From: Rhodoferax sp.
GTDB lineage: Bacteria > Pseudomonadota > Gammaproteobacteria > Burkholderiales > Burkholderiaceae_C
Reading direction: 5' to 3'
Assembly (NCBI GenBank): GCA_003133245.1
Contig: PKWM01000014.1
Coordinates: 1 to 64,000, forward strand
Length of the DNA stretch: 64,000 bases
The position numbers were made by a program, and so were the translations under genes. The notes beneath the pieces are model-generated. The model did not search any database, was not told where the DNA came from, and saw only the letters and a program-made list of their open reading frames with translations. Positions 34,934 to 47,073 of the stretch are shown here, in pieces (position 1 is the first letter of the stretch; each line of letters begins with the position of its first letter).

Positions 34934-36010
34934 ATGCACGAGTTGAACATCGTTGTTGACAGCGCCAAAGTTGCTTTTGAACAGGCCGCTACACCGGCCG
35001 AACTGGAAAACGCGAAAGCCTTGTTTCTGGGTAAATCGGGCTGTATTACTGAGCTGATGAAGGGTTTGTCCGCCTTGGGCGTGGACCAGAAGAAATCACG
35101 CGGCGCGGCGATTAACCAGGCCAAGCAAGCCATTGAATTGGCCTTGAATGAGCGTCGTCAAAAACTCGCTGATGCACAAATGCAGGCACAACTTCAGGCC
35201 GAGGCGCTGGACGTGACCTTGCCCGGGCGGAAACGAGGGCAGGGCGGTTTGCACCCGGTGTCGCTCACCCTGGAACGTATTGAAGCGATCTTTGGCTCGA
35301 TGGGCTTTGATGTGGCGCAAGGTCCGGAAATCGAATCGGACTGGTTCAATTTCACCGCCTTGAACACGCCCGAAGACCACCCGGCGCGCTCCATGCACGA
35401 CACTTTTTACGTTGAAGGCGGCAGCGTTACGGCACCCAATTTATTGCGTACGCACACCAGTCCGATGCAGATCCGTTATGCCGTGCAGCACGTCAAACGG
35501 CACCGCGCGACCGCCAGCGCAGGGCAAGTTGATGAAGTGCTCTTTTCCGGTGTCATGCCCGAGATTCGCGTCATCGCGCCGGGTCGCACGTACCGCGTTG
35601 ACAGCGATGCCACCCATTCGCCGATGTTTCACCAGTGCGAAGGTTTGTGGGTGGGCGAGAACATCAGCTTCAAAGACCTCAAGTTTGTTTTCACCGATTT
35701 CTGTCGCACCTTCTTTGAGTCAGACGATTTGGTTTTGCGCTTTCGGCCGAGCTTTTTCCCGTTTACCGAGCCCAGTGCTGAAATCGACATTCAGTTCCAG
35801 CGTGGGCCGCTGGCGGGTCGCTGGCTTGAGGTGGCGGGCTCTGGCCAGGTGCATCCCAATGTGATTCGCAACATGGGGCTGGAGCCTGAAAAATACATTG
35901 GCTTTGCTTTTGGCATGGGCCCCGACCGACTCACGATGCTGCGTTATGGCGTCAATGATTTACGTTTGTTTTTTGACGGCGACATTCGTTTCTTGTCGCA
36001 ATTTATCTAA
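34934..36010 (+). CDS. pheS: Phenylalanyl-tRNA synthetase alpha subunit
   Basis: A 358-residue catalytic subunit of the alpha2-beta2 enzyme that charges tRNA-Phe. It has the N-terminal coiled-coil (residues about 1-85), then class II motifs: [43 protein letters not shown], motif 2 region [39 protein letters not shown] and motif 3 [20 protein letters not shown]. Length is somewhat above the E. coli protein (327). It begins 24 bases after the rplT terminator and ends 5 bases before pheT. Confidence 0.97.
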   Translation: MHELNIVVDSAKVAFEQAATPAELENAKALFLGKSGCITELMKGLSALGVDQKKSRGAAINQAKQAIELALNERRQKLADAQMQAQLQAEALDVTLPGRKRGQGGLHPVSLTLERIEAIFGSMGFDVAQGPEIESDWFNFTALNTPEDHPARSMHDTFYVEGGSVTAPNLLRTHTSPMQIRYAVQHVKRHRATASAGQVDEVLFSGVMPEIRVIAPGRTYRVDSDATHSPMFHQCEGLWVGENISFKDLKFVFTDFCRTFFESDDLVLRFRPSFFPFTEPSAEIDIQFQRGPLAGRWLEVAGSGQVHPNVIRNMGLEPEKYIGFAFGMGPDRLTMLRYGVNDLRLFFDGDIRFLSQFI

Positions 36011-36015
36011 ACACT

Positions 36016-38454
36016 ATGCAATTCCCTGAATCCTGGTTGCGCGAATTTTGCAACCCGCCCTTGTCAACCACACAACTGGCTGAAACGCTCACCATGGCGG
36101 GGCTCGAAGTTGAAGAGCTCAAGCCCGTTGCACCGCCATTTAACAACATCGTCGTGGGCGAAATTGTGGAAGCGGTTCAGCACCCCAATGCGGATCGTCT
36201 GCGCGTGTGCAAGGTTGATGTTGGGCAAGCTGAGCTGCTCAATATCGTTTGTGGCGCGCCCAATGCCCGTGCCGGCATCAAAGTGCCTTGCGCCCTGGTG
36301 GGTGCCGAGTTGCCTCCAGGCGAAGACGGTAAACCGTTCCTGATCAAAATCAGCAAGTTGCGTGGCGTCGAGAGCTGTGGCATGTTGTGCTCAGCCAGTG
36401 AGCTCCAACTCTCGAAAGATCACAACGGCTTGATGGAGCTCGGTGCTGCGGCAGTGCTGGGCCAAAATATTCGCCAGCATTTGAACCTGGACGATACCCT
36501 TTTCACCCTCAAACTCACGCCCAATCTGGCGCATTGCCTGAGCGTGTTCGGGGTGGCGCGTGAGGTCGCCGCCTTGACTGGTGCCCCTTTGACGTTGCCC
36601 AGCTTTCCCGTCGTCACGGTTGGCAGCTTCGATAAGTTACCGGTGCGAATCAGCGCACCAGATCTGTGTGGACGTTTCTCAGGGCGCATCATTCGTCACG
36701 TCAACACGCGCGCCAGGACGCCGCAGTGGATGGTGGATCGGCTGGCGCGCTGCGGCCAGCGCAGCGTCACCGCCTTGGTGGATATTTCAAACTATGTGAT
36801 GTTCGAGCTGGGTCGCCCCTCGCATATTTTTGATCTGGACAAAATCCATGGCGGCCTGGACGTGCGCTGGGGCCACGCTGGCGAACAACTCAAGCTGCTC
36901 AACGGCACCACGGTGACGCTGGACGACAAGGTGGGCGTGATTGCGGATGACACCGAAGTGGAATCGCTGGCGGGCATCATGGGCGGCGATGCGACCGCCG
37001 TCTCTGACGATACCCGTCACATCTTTGTGGAAGCCGCCTTCTGGTGGCCCAAAGCCATCGCCGGGCGTTCACGTCACTTTAATTTCGCGACCGATGCCGG
37101 TCATCGTTTTGAGCGCGGCGTTGATTCGAATCAGACCGTCGAGCACCTTGAGCGCATCACGCAACTGATTATTGACATTTGCGGTACCAGCATAACTGTC
37201 TGTGGCCCGGTGGACGACCAGCAAGTGAACATGCCAGTGGCTGCGCCAGTCAAGCTGCGTGTGGCGCGTGCCAGCAAGATTCTCGGCATGGCGCTCACGC
37301 AAGCGCAATGTGTTGATGCATTGACGCGTTTGGGGCTGCCGGTCACGCCAGGCGATGGCGTTCTGACTGTCACGCCGCCGTCCTACCGTTTTGACCTGCA
37401 AATCGAAGAAGATCTGATCGAAGAAGTGGCGCGCATGGTGGGCTACAACAACTTGCCGCAGACGCCGCCTTTGGCACCCATTACCGCAAAAATCCGACCT
37501 GAGAGTGAGCGCAGTGCGTTTGCCTTGCGCCGCATGATTGCAGACTTGGGCTATCAGGAGACCATCAATTTCAGTTTCGTTGAAGAGCGCTGGGAGCATG
37601 AGCTTGGCGGTAACGCCAACCCGATCCGGCTGCTCAACCCGATCGCCAGCCAGATGAGTGTGCTGCGATCTTCTTTGCTTGGCTCCTTGCTACAAGTCCT
37701 GAAGTTCAACCTCGACCGCAAAGTCCAGCGCGTGCGCGTCTTTGAGATTGGCCGTGTCTTCTTGCGCGATGCCAGCGTCAAAAATACCGACACCACGGTG
37801 GATGGCTTTGATCAGCCCATGCGGGTGGCGGGTTTAGTGTGCGGCAGCACCGATATGCTGCAATGGGGGCGCAAAGAGAAGGACGCCGATTTCTTCGATG
37901 TCAAGGGCGACCTGGAGACCTTGCTGTCGCCGCGCCAGGCCACCTTTGTCGCCGCCGAGCATCCGGCCATGCACCCGGGGCGTTGTGCCAGTGTCTGGCT
38001 GGGTGGTGAGTCGATTGGTTTTGTCGGGGAACTCCATCCCAAGTGGTGCCAGGGCTACGGCCTGGCGCAGGCACCGGTCATGTTTGAGATCGAACTGGAT
38101 GCGCTGTTGCAGCGCGAGGTCAGCGTGTTTAAAGCCGTGGCCAAACAACAAGCCGTGGCGCGTGACATCGCAGTGCTGGTCAATGAGACGGTTACGCATG
38201 ACGCATTGATGGACGTTGTTTGGGCCGCTCCCGCAGCCGACTTGCTGCGCAGTGCGACTTTGTTTGACATTTATCGCGCGCAGGCGGCGAAAGGTCCGGA
38301 TGCTGCGCTTGTGCCAAGTCAGGAAAAAAGCATGGCACTGCGCCTGACACTCAACAGCGACGATGTCAGTCTGACCGAAGATCAAATCGACACCACAGTG
38401 CAAGCGGTGGTCAATTCTCTGGCGAGCACCTTGGGTGCCCGTCAGCGTACCTGA
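36016..38454 (+). CDS. pheT: Phenylalanyl-tRNA synthetase beta subunit
   Basis: An 812-residue subunit of the tetrameric enzyme. It opens MQFPESWLREFCNPPLSTTQ. The tRNA-binding OB fold comes early (VGEIVEAVQHPNADRLRVCKV), followed by the B3/B4 editing domain (around residues 200-380), B5 (KLRVARASKILGMALTQAQC), the catalytic-like core (EEDLIEEVARMVGYNNLP) and the C-terminal ferredoxin-like anticodon domain (PAVARDIAVLVNETVTHDAL-like stretch with ARDIAVLV, to the end). Length is normal. pheST are co-transcribed, and ihfA follows after 37 bases as in E. coli. Confidence 0.97.
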   Translation: MQFPESWLREFCNPPLSTTQLAETLTMAGLEVEELKPVAPPFNNIVVGEIVEAVQHPNADRLRVCKVDVGQAELLNIVCGAPNARAGIKVPCALVGAELPPGEDGKPFLIKISKLRGVESCGMLCSASELQLSKDHNGLMELGAAAVLGQNIRQHLNLDDTLFTLKLTPNLAHCLSVFGVAREVAALTGAPLTLPSFPVVTVGSFDKLPVRISAPDLCGRFSGRIIRHVNTRARTPQWMVDRLARCGQRSVTALVDISNYVMFELGRPSHIFDLDKIHGGLDVRWGHAGEQLKLLNGTTVTLDDKVGVIADDTEVESLAGIMGGDATAVSDDTRHIFVEAAFWWPKAIAGRSRHFNFATDAGHRFERGVDSNQTVEHLERITQLIIDICGTSITVCGPVDDQQVNMPVAAPVKLRVARASKILGMALTQAQCVDALTRLGLPVTPGDGVLTVTPPSYRFDLQIEEDLIEEVARMVGYNNLPQTPPLAPITAKIRPESERSAFALRRMIADLGYQETINFSFVEERWEHELGGNANPIRLLNPIASQMSVLRSSLLGSLLQVLKFNLDRKVQRVRVFEIGRVFLRDASVKNTDTTVDGFDQPMRVAGLVCGSTDMLQWGRKEKDADFFDVKGDLETLLSPRQATFVAAEHPAMHPGRCASVWLGGESIGFVGELHPKWCQGYGLAQAPVMFEIELDALLQREVSVFKAVAKQQAVARDIAVLVNETVTHDALMDVVWAAPAADLLRSATLFDIYRAQAAKGPDAALVPSQEKSMALRLTLNSDDVSLTEDQIDTTVQAVVNSLASTLGARQRT

Positions 38455-38491
38455 TTGTTTACCGGCGGTTTGAGCAAGAAACGAGGACTCT

Positions 38492-38827
38492 ATGGACATT
38501 GCGGTTGAAAGTCTTGAAATCCCTGCGCTGACCAAGGCGCAGCTGGCAGAACTTCTGTTTGAGAAAATTGGTTTGAACAAGCGCGAATCAAAGGAAATGA
38601 TTGACGCCTTTTTTGATCTTGTTGCCGACAGCCTGGTCAGTGGCGTTGATGTCAAATTGTCAGGTTTTGGCAATTTTCAAATTCGCACCAAGGCTCCGCG
38701 GCCAGGGCGCAACCCCCGAACTGGCGAAGCTATTCCGATCGAGTCGCGCAGGGTGGTAACTTTTCATGCCAGCCACAAACTCAAAGAACAAATTCAACAT
38801 GAAGGTCATGCATTTTCATTGACTTAA
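38492..38827 (+). CDS. ihfA: Integration host factor alpha subunit
   Basis: A 111-residue DNA-bending protein that pairs with IhfB. The core matches [45 protein letters not shown] (the beta arms with the intercalating proline in [10 protein letters not shown]) and [16 protein letters not shown]. The N-terminal 12 residues are extra compared with E. coli IhfA (99). Position behind pheT is the classical location. An ACGAGGACT ribosome site precedes it. Confidence 0.96.
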   Translation: MDIAVESLEIPALTKAQLAELLFEKIGLNKRESKEMIDAFFDLVADSLVSGVDVKLSGFGNFQIRTKAPRPGRNPRTGEAIPIESRRVVTFHASHKLKEQIQHEGHAFSLT

Positions 38828-38930
38828 TGCCGGTTTTTGTGTTCAACGTCAAAAGTATCAAAACGTTTCTTTACATAGCGTAGCAACTTGGAGTAACCTC
38901 CAAATCCTCTCTCTCACGGCTTTGATTTAA

Positions 38931-39371
38931 ATGGAGAACCCCCTCCCTGGCATTCCTGCTAAACGCTATTTCACGATCGGTGAAGTTGCTGATTTGTGCG
39001 GTGTCAAACCTCATGTGCTACGGTATTGGGAGCAGGAATTTACGCAATTGCGACCGATGAAGCGGCGCGGCAATCGGCGTTACTACCAGCATCACGAGGT
39101 GTTGATGATTCGCCGTATTCGCGATTTGCTTTATGAACAGGGTTTCACCATCATTGGTGCTCGCAACAAAATGCAGGAATTCCTGCAGGCTGAACACGAC
39201 AAAAAACACAATGGCGAGATGCTGCTTGAAGGTGTCGAAGTCATCGAGATCAGCGATCCTGTGTTGACTAATTTGAGAGATAGCCAGCCCATCTCAGCCT
39301 TTAATAGTGAACCCGTTTTTTTGCGGCAGGAACTGCTTGATATTCGTGATCTCTTGTATATAGCAGCCTGA
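38931..39371 (+). CDS. MerR-family transcriptional regulator
   Basis: A 146-residue DNA-binding protein. The winged helix-turn-helix occupies residues about 12-80: YFTIGEVADLCGVKPHVLRY, then the wing WEQEFTQLRPMKRRGNRRYY. The rest is a short coiled-coil and an ill-defined tail with no metal-binding cysteines, so it does not look like a metal sensor. The same gene follows ihfA in many Burkholderiales and Pseudomonas, where it is described as MlrA/CueR-like of unknown target. The tRNA-Pro gene starts 39 bases further on. Confidence 0.9.
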   Translation: MENPLPGIPAKRYFTIGEVADLCGVKPHVLRYWEQEFTQLRPMKRRGNRRYYQHHEVLMIRRIRDLLYEQGFTIIGARNKMQEFLQAEHDKKHNGEMLLEGVEVIEISDPVLTNLRDSQPISAFNSEPVFLRQELLDIRDLLYIAA

Positions 39372-39409
39372 AATTTTCAAGGGCAACCGGTTATACTTGT
39401 TACCAGTTT

Positions 39410-39486
39410 CGGTGTGTGGCGCAGCCTGGTAGCGCACTTGCATGGGGTGCAAGGGGTCGAAGGTTCGAATCCTTTCACACCGACCA
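39410..39486 (+). tRNA. tRNA-Pro(GGG)
   Basis: A 77-base tRNA including an encoded CCA. The acceptor stem is CGGTGTG with CACACCG. The D arm, the anticodon arm (CTTGC, loop ATGGGGT, GCAAG; anticodon GGG) and the T arm (GAAGG TTCGAAT CCTTT) all fold. The classical tRNA-Pro position after ihfA-merR is often used as an integration site in relatives, but no integrase follows here. Confidence 0.97.
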
Positions 39487-39498
39487 GGAGACAGTACA

Positions 39499-39534
39499 AA
39501 GGCCGTTAACAAGCTAAAGTTAACGGCCTTTTTT
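39499..39534 (+). terminator. Rho-independent terminator after tRNA-Pro
   Basis: A perfect 12-base stem, AAGGCCGTTAAC and GTTAACGGCCTT, with an 8-base loop and a following run of T residues. It ends the tRNA-Pro transcript 13 bases after the CCA end. Confidence 0.93.
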
Positions 39535-39582
39535 ATTGGTATTTCAAGCAAAATAAACAAATTAGCTATCGGCAGAAAATCA

Positions 39583-40026
39583 ATGCTTAAGACCTCTGAT
39601 CGTCCCCAGCCAGTGTCCCGTCAGGATTTTCGGGTATTTCGTGAGATTAGCACCCGCTGGATAGACAACGACGCCTATGGACACATCAACAACGTGATCT
39701 ATTACAGCTGGTTTGACACGGCGGTCAACGCCTATCTGATCGAACAGGGTGCGCTTGACATTGAAAGCAGCCAGACCATTGGCTTGGTGGTTGAAACCCA
39801 CTGCAACTACTTTGCGCCTCTGTCTTTTCCGCAGACGGTCGAGGCCGGTCTTCGGGTTGCCCAGCTGGGTGCCAGCAGTGTGCGCTATGAAATCGGTCTG
39901 TTTGCCAAAGGCGCGCCACTGACAGCGGCGAGCGGGCACTTTATCCACGTCTATGTGGATAAACAAAGTCGCCGCCCGGTACCCTTGCCGCTCAATTTGA
40001 AAACTGTTCTGGAGAAACTGGCATGA
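39583..40026 (+). CDS. Acyl-CoA thioesterase, hotdog fold
   Basis: A 147-residue thioesterase of the YbgC/4-hydroxybenzoyl-CoA group that hydrolyses acyl-CoA or acyl-ACP. The active-site region is TRWIDNDAYGHINNVIYYSW (aspartate at about residue 30), then GLVVETHCNYFAPLSFPQTV and SVRYEIGLFAKGAP. The ATG at 39583 is the first in frame after the tRNA-Pro terminator, with AGAAAATCA upstream. It is translationally coupled to the nitroreductase gene (ATGA overlap), and the ABC transporter and pncB follow in the same direction. Confidence 0.85.
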   Translation: MLKTSDRPQPVSRQDFRVFREISTRWIDNDAYGHINNVIYYSWFDTAVNAYLIEQGALDIESSQTIGLVVETHCNYFAPLSFPQTVEAGLRVAQLGASSVRYEIGLFAKGAPLTAASGHFIHVYVDKQSRRPVPLPLNLKTVLEKLA

Positions 40027-40748
40027 GCTCAAATGATATCGAGGCGACGCGCTTGAATGCCGCTGTCGTGGACGCCGCCATCACATCGCGTCGGGCTACG
40101 CGAGCTTTCATCCAAGCGCCGGTACCGCGCCAGACAATCACCGATTTGCTGCAAGTGGCCAGCCGTGCGCCTTCGGGCAGCAACACCCAACCCTGGCAAG
40201 TCTATGTGTTGACCGGTGCCAGCCGTGCGGCTCTGGTGGCCAAGGTATGTGCCGCGCACGACGGGCTGCGTGCTGATCCGGCGCTGGCCAGCGAGTACCA
40301 CGAGCAGTACGACTATTACCCCGAAAAATGGACCAGCCCCTACATTGATCGTCGCCGCGAGAACGGTTGGGGCCTGTATGGTTTGCTCGGCATCGGCAAG
40401 ACTGAAAAGGACAAGATGCATGCTCAATTGCAACGCAATTACAAATTTTTCGATGCACCGGTCGGCCTGATGTTCACGGTTGATCGGGCCATGGGGCGGG
40501 GCTCGTTATTGGACTATGGCACCTTCTTGCAAAGCGTAATGCTGGCTGCGCGGGGCCGTGATCTGCACACCTGTCCGCAGCAGGCCTGGAACCTTTTCAA
40601 TAAGATCATCCTGCCGCACATTGGTGCCGCTGCCAACGAGATGCTGGTCTGTGGCATGGCGCTGGGTTACGCCGATGAAAGTGCATTGGTCAACACTTTT
40701 CATACGCCGCGTGTGAGTGTGGACGAGTTCACGCATTGGTTTGATTGA
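40023..40748 (+). CDS. Nitroreductase-family flavoprotein
   Basis: A 241-residue FMN-dependent oxidoreductase of the nitroreductase fold. SRRATRAFIQAPVPRQTITD and VASRAPSGSNTQPWQVYVLT are the usual FMN-binding segments at the N-terminus, and GYADESALVNTFHTPRVSVD is near the C-terminus. The substrate is unknown; these enzymes reduce nitro compounds, quinones or flavins with NAD(P)H. Start overlaps the thioesterase stop, and the permease gene starts 43 bases later. It could act on the solute carried by the adjacent transporter, but that is only context. Confidence 0.87.
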   Translation: MSSNDIEATRLNAAVVDAAITSRRATRAFIQAPVPRQTITDLLQVASRAPSGSNTQPWQVYVLTGASRAALVAKVCAAHDGLRADPALASEYHEQYDYYPEKWTSPYIDRRRENGWGLYGLLGIGKTEKDKMHAQLQRNYKFFDAPVGLMFTVDRAMGRGSLLDYGTFLQSVMLAARGRDLHTCPQQAWNLFNKIILPHIGAAANEMLVCGMALGYADESALVNTFHTPRVSVDEFTHWFD

Positions 40749-40791
40749 TTGCCGTGCTGTGCTCGCAGTGACGAGTTCATAAAGCAAGCAG

Positions 40792-42644
40792 ATGACTTTC
40801 TTTGCGATTCAGTTTCTCAACGGCCTGAGCTACGCCACCACCTTGTTTTTGATGGCGGCGGGCTTGACCTTGATTTTTGGTGTGACTCGCATCGTCAATT
40901 TTGCTCATGGCAGTTTTTTCATGCTGGGGGCGCTGTTCACGGCGCATTGGGTGACAAACTGGTTCCCGGCCTGGGGTGAGAGTGCCTTCTTGTATGCGCT
41001 GGCAATGCTTATTGGTGCGGTTTGTGCCGGCTTGGTCGGGGCAGTGGCGGAATTTGTTTTGTTAAGGCGGCTCTACGCTGTTCCCGAGCTGTATCAATTA
41101 GTGGCCACTTTTGGGTTGAGCCTGGCACTCGCTGATGCCATGCGTTGGAGTTTTGGCCCGGGCGAGGTTTTTGCCCCGCGTTTCCCCGGGCTCGAGGGCT
41201 CGGTGGCGCTATGGGGCGAGTATTTTCCGCAGTATCAGTTGCTCACCATTGCGCTCGGGCCGCTGCTTTGGCTCGGCTTGCATCTGCTGCTGCATCGCAC
41301 CGGGTTTGGCCAGCGGTTGCGCGCTGCCACGCAAGACCGCACCATGCTCGCTGCGCTCGGCGTTAACCCCAAACCGCTGATGCTAAGTGCGGTGGTGCTG
41401 GGTTGTTTGCTGGCGGGCTTGGGCGGTGCCTTGCAACTGCCGCGCGAACCGGCCAATTTACAGATGGATGTAAACATGGTAGTGGAGACTTTTGTGGTAG
41501 TGGTCACGGGTGGTCTGGGCAGCATTGCTGGCGCATTTTTTGCGGCGCTGCTGATCGGCTTGATTCACGTACTGGGCATCAGCCTGTTTCCGCAAGCAAC
41601 TTTGATGTTGGTTTTTTTGACCATGGCCGTGGTGCTGGTATTGCGCCCCACGGGGCTATTGGGGCAGCCGCTGGAGCTGGGGCGCAAGGAAATCGCGCAA
41701 AAGTTTATTCTGACCTGGGTCAGGCAAACAGGTCGGCGAGAAAGTGCCTGGACAGCGCTGATTTTCATGGCAATTGCGGTGCTTGTTATCGGCGTCGGCC
41801 TGCTCGGGCCTTACTGGCAGTCGCTCGCTGCCGACGGACTGATCCTGTTGATCTTTGGCATCAGCCTGCAAGCCATGCTGGCGCTCGGTGGTCTGGTCAG
41901 TTTTGGTCATGCCGCATTTTTTGCGCTGGGTGCTTATGGGGCAGCTTTGGCGCACAGCGTGTGGGGGGCGTCGCTGCCGTTGGCGTTGTTGGCCGGTTGT
42001 ACGTTGTCATTGGTGGTGGCAGGCGTGTTTGGAGCGCTGGTGGTGCGCAGCGGTGGGGTTTATCTGGCCATGCTGTCGCTGGCCCTGGCCCAGGTGGTCT
42101 GGGCATTAGCCAGTCAGTGGGTCGGTCTGACGGGGGGTGACAACGGCATCATCGGCCTGAATCTGGTGGCTTTCGAGAGCCGCACGGCGTTTTATTTCTT
42201 GCTGCTGGGCTTGGCATTGCTCAGTGTCTGGGCGCTCGGGCGCTTGAGTCAGTCCAGCCTGGGTGCTGCATTGCAGGCGGTACGCGATGCGCCACAGCGT
42301 TCTGCGGCCAGCGGCTTGCCTGTGAGCTGGATCAAATACCGCATTTTTGTGATGAGCGCTGTGCTGGCCGCTTTGGCCGGCGGTTTGTTTGCGGCGCACA
42401 AGGGGGCGGTGTTTCCCTCCAGTGCGGCGGTCTCTACCTCGCTCGATGCGCTGCTGGCGGTGCTGTTGGGCGGTATGCACCAACTCTGGGGCGTGGTGGT
42501 GGGCACCACGCTGTTGGTGTGGGCGCAGGCCGAGTTAGGCCGTGGTTTCGACTATTGGCGAGGTGTTCTGGGGTTGTTTGTGATGTTGATCATGGTGGCA
42601 GCACCGTCGGGTTTACTGGGCTTGCTGAAGGAGCCTGGAAAATC

Positions 42645-42648
<4 letters not shown>
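40792..42648 (+). CDS. Fused LivH-LivM ABC transporter permease
   Basis: A 618-residue inner-membrane protein containing both permease halves of a branched-chain amino acid type (HAAT) transporter. Residues about 1-290 are LivH-like (SYATTLFLMAAGLTLIFGVT, VNFAHGSFFMLGA, VVVVTGGLGSIAGAFFAAL, RPTGLLGQP). A linker with LGRKEIAQKF follows. Residues about 325-615 are LivM-like (LILLIFGISLQAMLALGGLV, SFGHAAFFALGAYGAAL, GVYLAMLSLALAQVVWALAS, LTGGDNGI, LLAVLLGGMHQLWGVVVGT). About 16-20 helices in all. Normally these are two genes. The stop overlaps the ATPase start by 4 bases. No solute-binding protein gene is adjacent, and the solute is unknown. Confidence 0.92.
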
Positions 42649-44209
<1,561 letters not shown>

Positions 44210-44213
<4 letters not shown>

Positions 44214-45445
44214 TCATCACCAGTTTGCTCGATACCGACCTCTACAAGTTCACCATGATGCAAGCGGTGTTGCACCAGTTTCCGGGTGCGCGGGTCGAAT
44301 ATAAGTTCAAGTGCCGTAACGCTGATCTTGATCCGGTCACCAGTCAAGCCAGACGACCGCTGGCTGCTTACGTCAACGAAATTCGCGCTGAGATCCGTAC
44401 CCTGTGCAGCCTGCATTTTCAGGATGCCGAGCTGGCGTTTTTGCGAACGCTGCGCTTCATCAAAAGCGACTTTATCGATTTTTTGGGCTTGTTCAAGCTC
44501 AACGAGAAATACATCACGGTCAGTGCGCTGTCTTCGGGCGAGATCGACATTACTATTCGCGGTCCATGGCTGCACACCATTCTGTTTGAAATTCCGGTAT
44601 TGGCCATCGTCAACGAGGTCTATTTCCGCAACACGCAAAAGCTGCCGGATTTGATCGAAGGTCGTAGACGCCTTGACATCAAGATTGGGCAACTGCGTTC
44701 AGCGGGTTTGAGTGATATCAAAATTGCCGATTACGGTACCCGGCGGCGTTTTTCGGTGGTCTGGCATGAAGAAATTTTGCGCGTACTGGTGGCCCGTCTT
44801 GGCACGGCGCAAAGCCCGGGGAATGCCGCTGGCGTGAGCGGCCAGCTGGCGGGCACCAGCAACGTGCTGTTTGCCATGAAGCTCGGCTTGACGCCGCTGG
44901 GAACGATGGCGCATGAATTCTTGCAAGCCTGTCAGGCGCTCGGGCCACGGCTGCGCGACAGCCAGATTTTTGGCTTTGAATCCTGGGCCAGGGAGTACCG
45001 CGGCGACCTTGGCATTGCCCTCAGCGATGTCTATGGCATGGGCGCTTTCCTGCGCGACTTTGACCTGTATTTTTGCAAGCTCTTTGACGGCACCCGGCAC
45101 GACAGCGGCGACCCTTTTGCTTGGGGCGAACGCATGATTGCGCACTACCAACAGCACCGCGTCGATCCGCGCACCAAAACCCTGATCTTCAGCGACAGCC
45201 TGACGGTGCCGCGCATCATTGAGCTGTATCAGCAGTTCAAGGGGCGTTGCCAACTGGCTTTTGGCATTGGCACCAACCTGACCAACGACCTCGGTTATGA
45301 GCCGCTGCAAATCGTCATCAAGATGGTGCGCTGCAACGGCCAGCCGGTGGCCAAATTGTCAGATGCTCCGTCCAAAGATATGTGTGACGATGAAAAGTAC
45401 GTGGCCTACCTGCGTCAGGTATTTGACATCACTCATACGGCATGA
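44210..45445 (+). CDS. pncB: Nicotinate phosphoribosyltransferase
   Basis: A 411-residue cytoplasmic enzyme that makes nicotinate mononucleotide from nicotinate and PRPP (with ATP hydrolysis) in NAD salvage. It opens with [20 protein letters not shown], the family start. The phosphorylated histidine is probably in [15 protein letters not shown] (about residue 225). Further motifs are [46 protein letters not shown] and [12 protein letters not shown]. Length is normal (E. coli 400). The ATG overlaps the ATPase stop (ATGA), so it is co-translated with the ABC transporter. That linkage suggests, but does not prove, import of niacin or a precursor. Confidence 0.95.
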
Positions 45446-45610
45446 TTTTGATCTTTCAGTCTTCCTTCGAGTTCCATCCCCCGAGGTACCACGTCCATGC
45501 TCATTGCATTTACCTTTCACATGCACCGGGTGGCGGAGGAAAGATTTACCCGCTGGCGGGATTGATACTTCCAGCCAATGCCACTTAACTGCTATAAGTT
45601 AACCGCAGCG

Positions 45611-46846
45611 TCACTCTAACAATAGACCGAGCCTGCGCGCCAGCCAAGCGGTGGTCGGAGCCTGAATCAGTATAGTCATGAGCACGGCAATGAATGTGAC
45701 AGAGGCAATCATTTCTGCGCCCGGCGCTTTCAAGCCTAATAACAAGCCAGCCAGTGCTGCAGGGATGACTCCGGTTTCACGAGTCCAGCACATGAAAATC
45801 AGTTCGCGCAGTTCCCACTTAGTGCGACGATCTGGGCCGGCACAGGCAAATACAGCAAGTGGTCGGGCAACTAACATGAGTACACCTACTACGGCCCCTC
45901 CACTGATCAGATACTTGTTCATGAGCGAAAAATCGACTTGAGCGCCAAGCAGAATAAAGATAAACAAACGCATGATTAACGCAGTGGTCATTACGTATTC
46001 GTCCAACCGCTTTTCTTCACCTTCTTTCATTTTGAAGCCGAAGATGTCCTTGTTGCCGATGATGATGCCAAACACAAAAACGGCCATAAAGCCACTGGCC
46101 TGCATGCGATCGGCCGTCATATAAGCTCCCACCACCGCCATGAGAGTAACCAGCGGCGCATATTCCACCAGAAAGTCATATTTTTCATGGGCGATAACAA
46201 AAGCCGCTACATAGCCCGCAACGCCTCCGATGAGGAGGCCAATGCCAGCTTGGTGCAATAAATCCAAAGAGGCTTTACCGAGTGAAAACTCACTGGTACC
46301 CGTGGCGATGGCAAGGACTGTAAATGTAACGATGGCACCCATAGCATCGTTGAAAGCCGACTCGCTCATCACGGTTTGCGCAACGCGGTCTTTGATCGGA
46401 ACTTGTTTGAAAATTGGAACTAACGTGGCCGGGTCAGTCGAAGCAAGTGTGGCTCCCAGCAGCAAGGCAACGATCATTGGTACGCCAAGAAAGTAATGCG
46501 CAGCGATGCCGGTGACGGCTGCGGTGATAAGTACGCCAGCCGTCGAAATTGCGAAGATAGTGATCCAAACTTCCTTGAGTACCGTTAACCGAAGCGACGC
46601 ACCACCATCAAATAATATGTAGCTTGATCCAAAAATGAGGATGAATTGGTTAAGAGCGGAATCGGCTTTGACATTGACCAAACCAAGGAGTTCTGGGCCG
46701 ACCAGTATGCCAACAATCAAAAATACGGCAACGTCTGGGATTTTTATTTTTTTGGCAATGAGTCCAGAAAACATGCCGCCAGCGAGAACGGTGCCAAAAG
46801 TTTGCAATATATGCTTTGCAGTTTCAATAGCAAGGGATGACTCCAC
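45611..46846 (-). CDS. Cation:proton antiporter, CPA1 family
   Basis: A 411-residue membrane protein with about 12 helices exchanging Na+ or K+ for protons. VAVFLIVGILVGPELLGLV and ILFDGGASLRL are early helices, and GATLASTDPATLVPIFKQV and MSESAFNDAMGAIVTF carry the CPA1 Asn-Asp pair of the ion site. No regulatory C-terminal domain (TrkA_C) follows, so it is a minimal NhaP-like transporter. It stands alone, facing away from pncB, with 165 bases between and no clear terminator. Ion choice cannot be read from the sequence. Confidence 0.9.
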   Translation of the reverse strand: MESSLAIETAKHILQTFGTVLAGGMFSGLIAKKIKIPDVAVFLIVGILVGPELLGLVNVKADSALNQFILIFGSSYILFDGGASLRLTVLKEVWITIFAISTAGVLITAAVTGIAAHYFLGVPMIVALLLGATLASTDPATLVPIFKQVPIKDRVAQTVMSESAFNDAMGAIVTFTVLAIATGTSEFSLGKASLDLLHQAGIGLLIGGVAGYVAAFVIAHEKYDFLVEYAPLVTLMAVVGAYMTADRMQASGFMAVFVFGIIIGNKDIFGFKMKEGEEKRLDEYVMTTALIMRLFIFILLGAQVDFSLMNKYLISGGAVVGVLMLVARPLAVFACAGPDRRTKWELRELIFMCWTRETGVIPAALAGLLLGLKAPGAEMIASVTFIAVLMTILIQAPTTAWLARRLGLLLE

Positions 46847-47073
46847 GTTGTCTCCTAATTATTCGTATGTTGTGTAGCCAGTGGGTATGGTCAGCGAAGA
46901 GCGTGGGGATTGTAGTGTGGCTCATGGGTAGGTTGATTGGCAGTCGCGCCCTAATTTTTGGCCACTTGGGTGGAGATTTTCGATCCTAGTCACGTACACT
47001 GCGCTTTCTGGCTATTAACTTCAGACTAAAAGTCAATGTCGCCCCGCATAGCGGCCGATGCAGCTAAGACCCT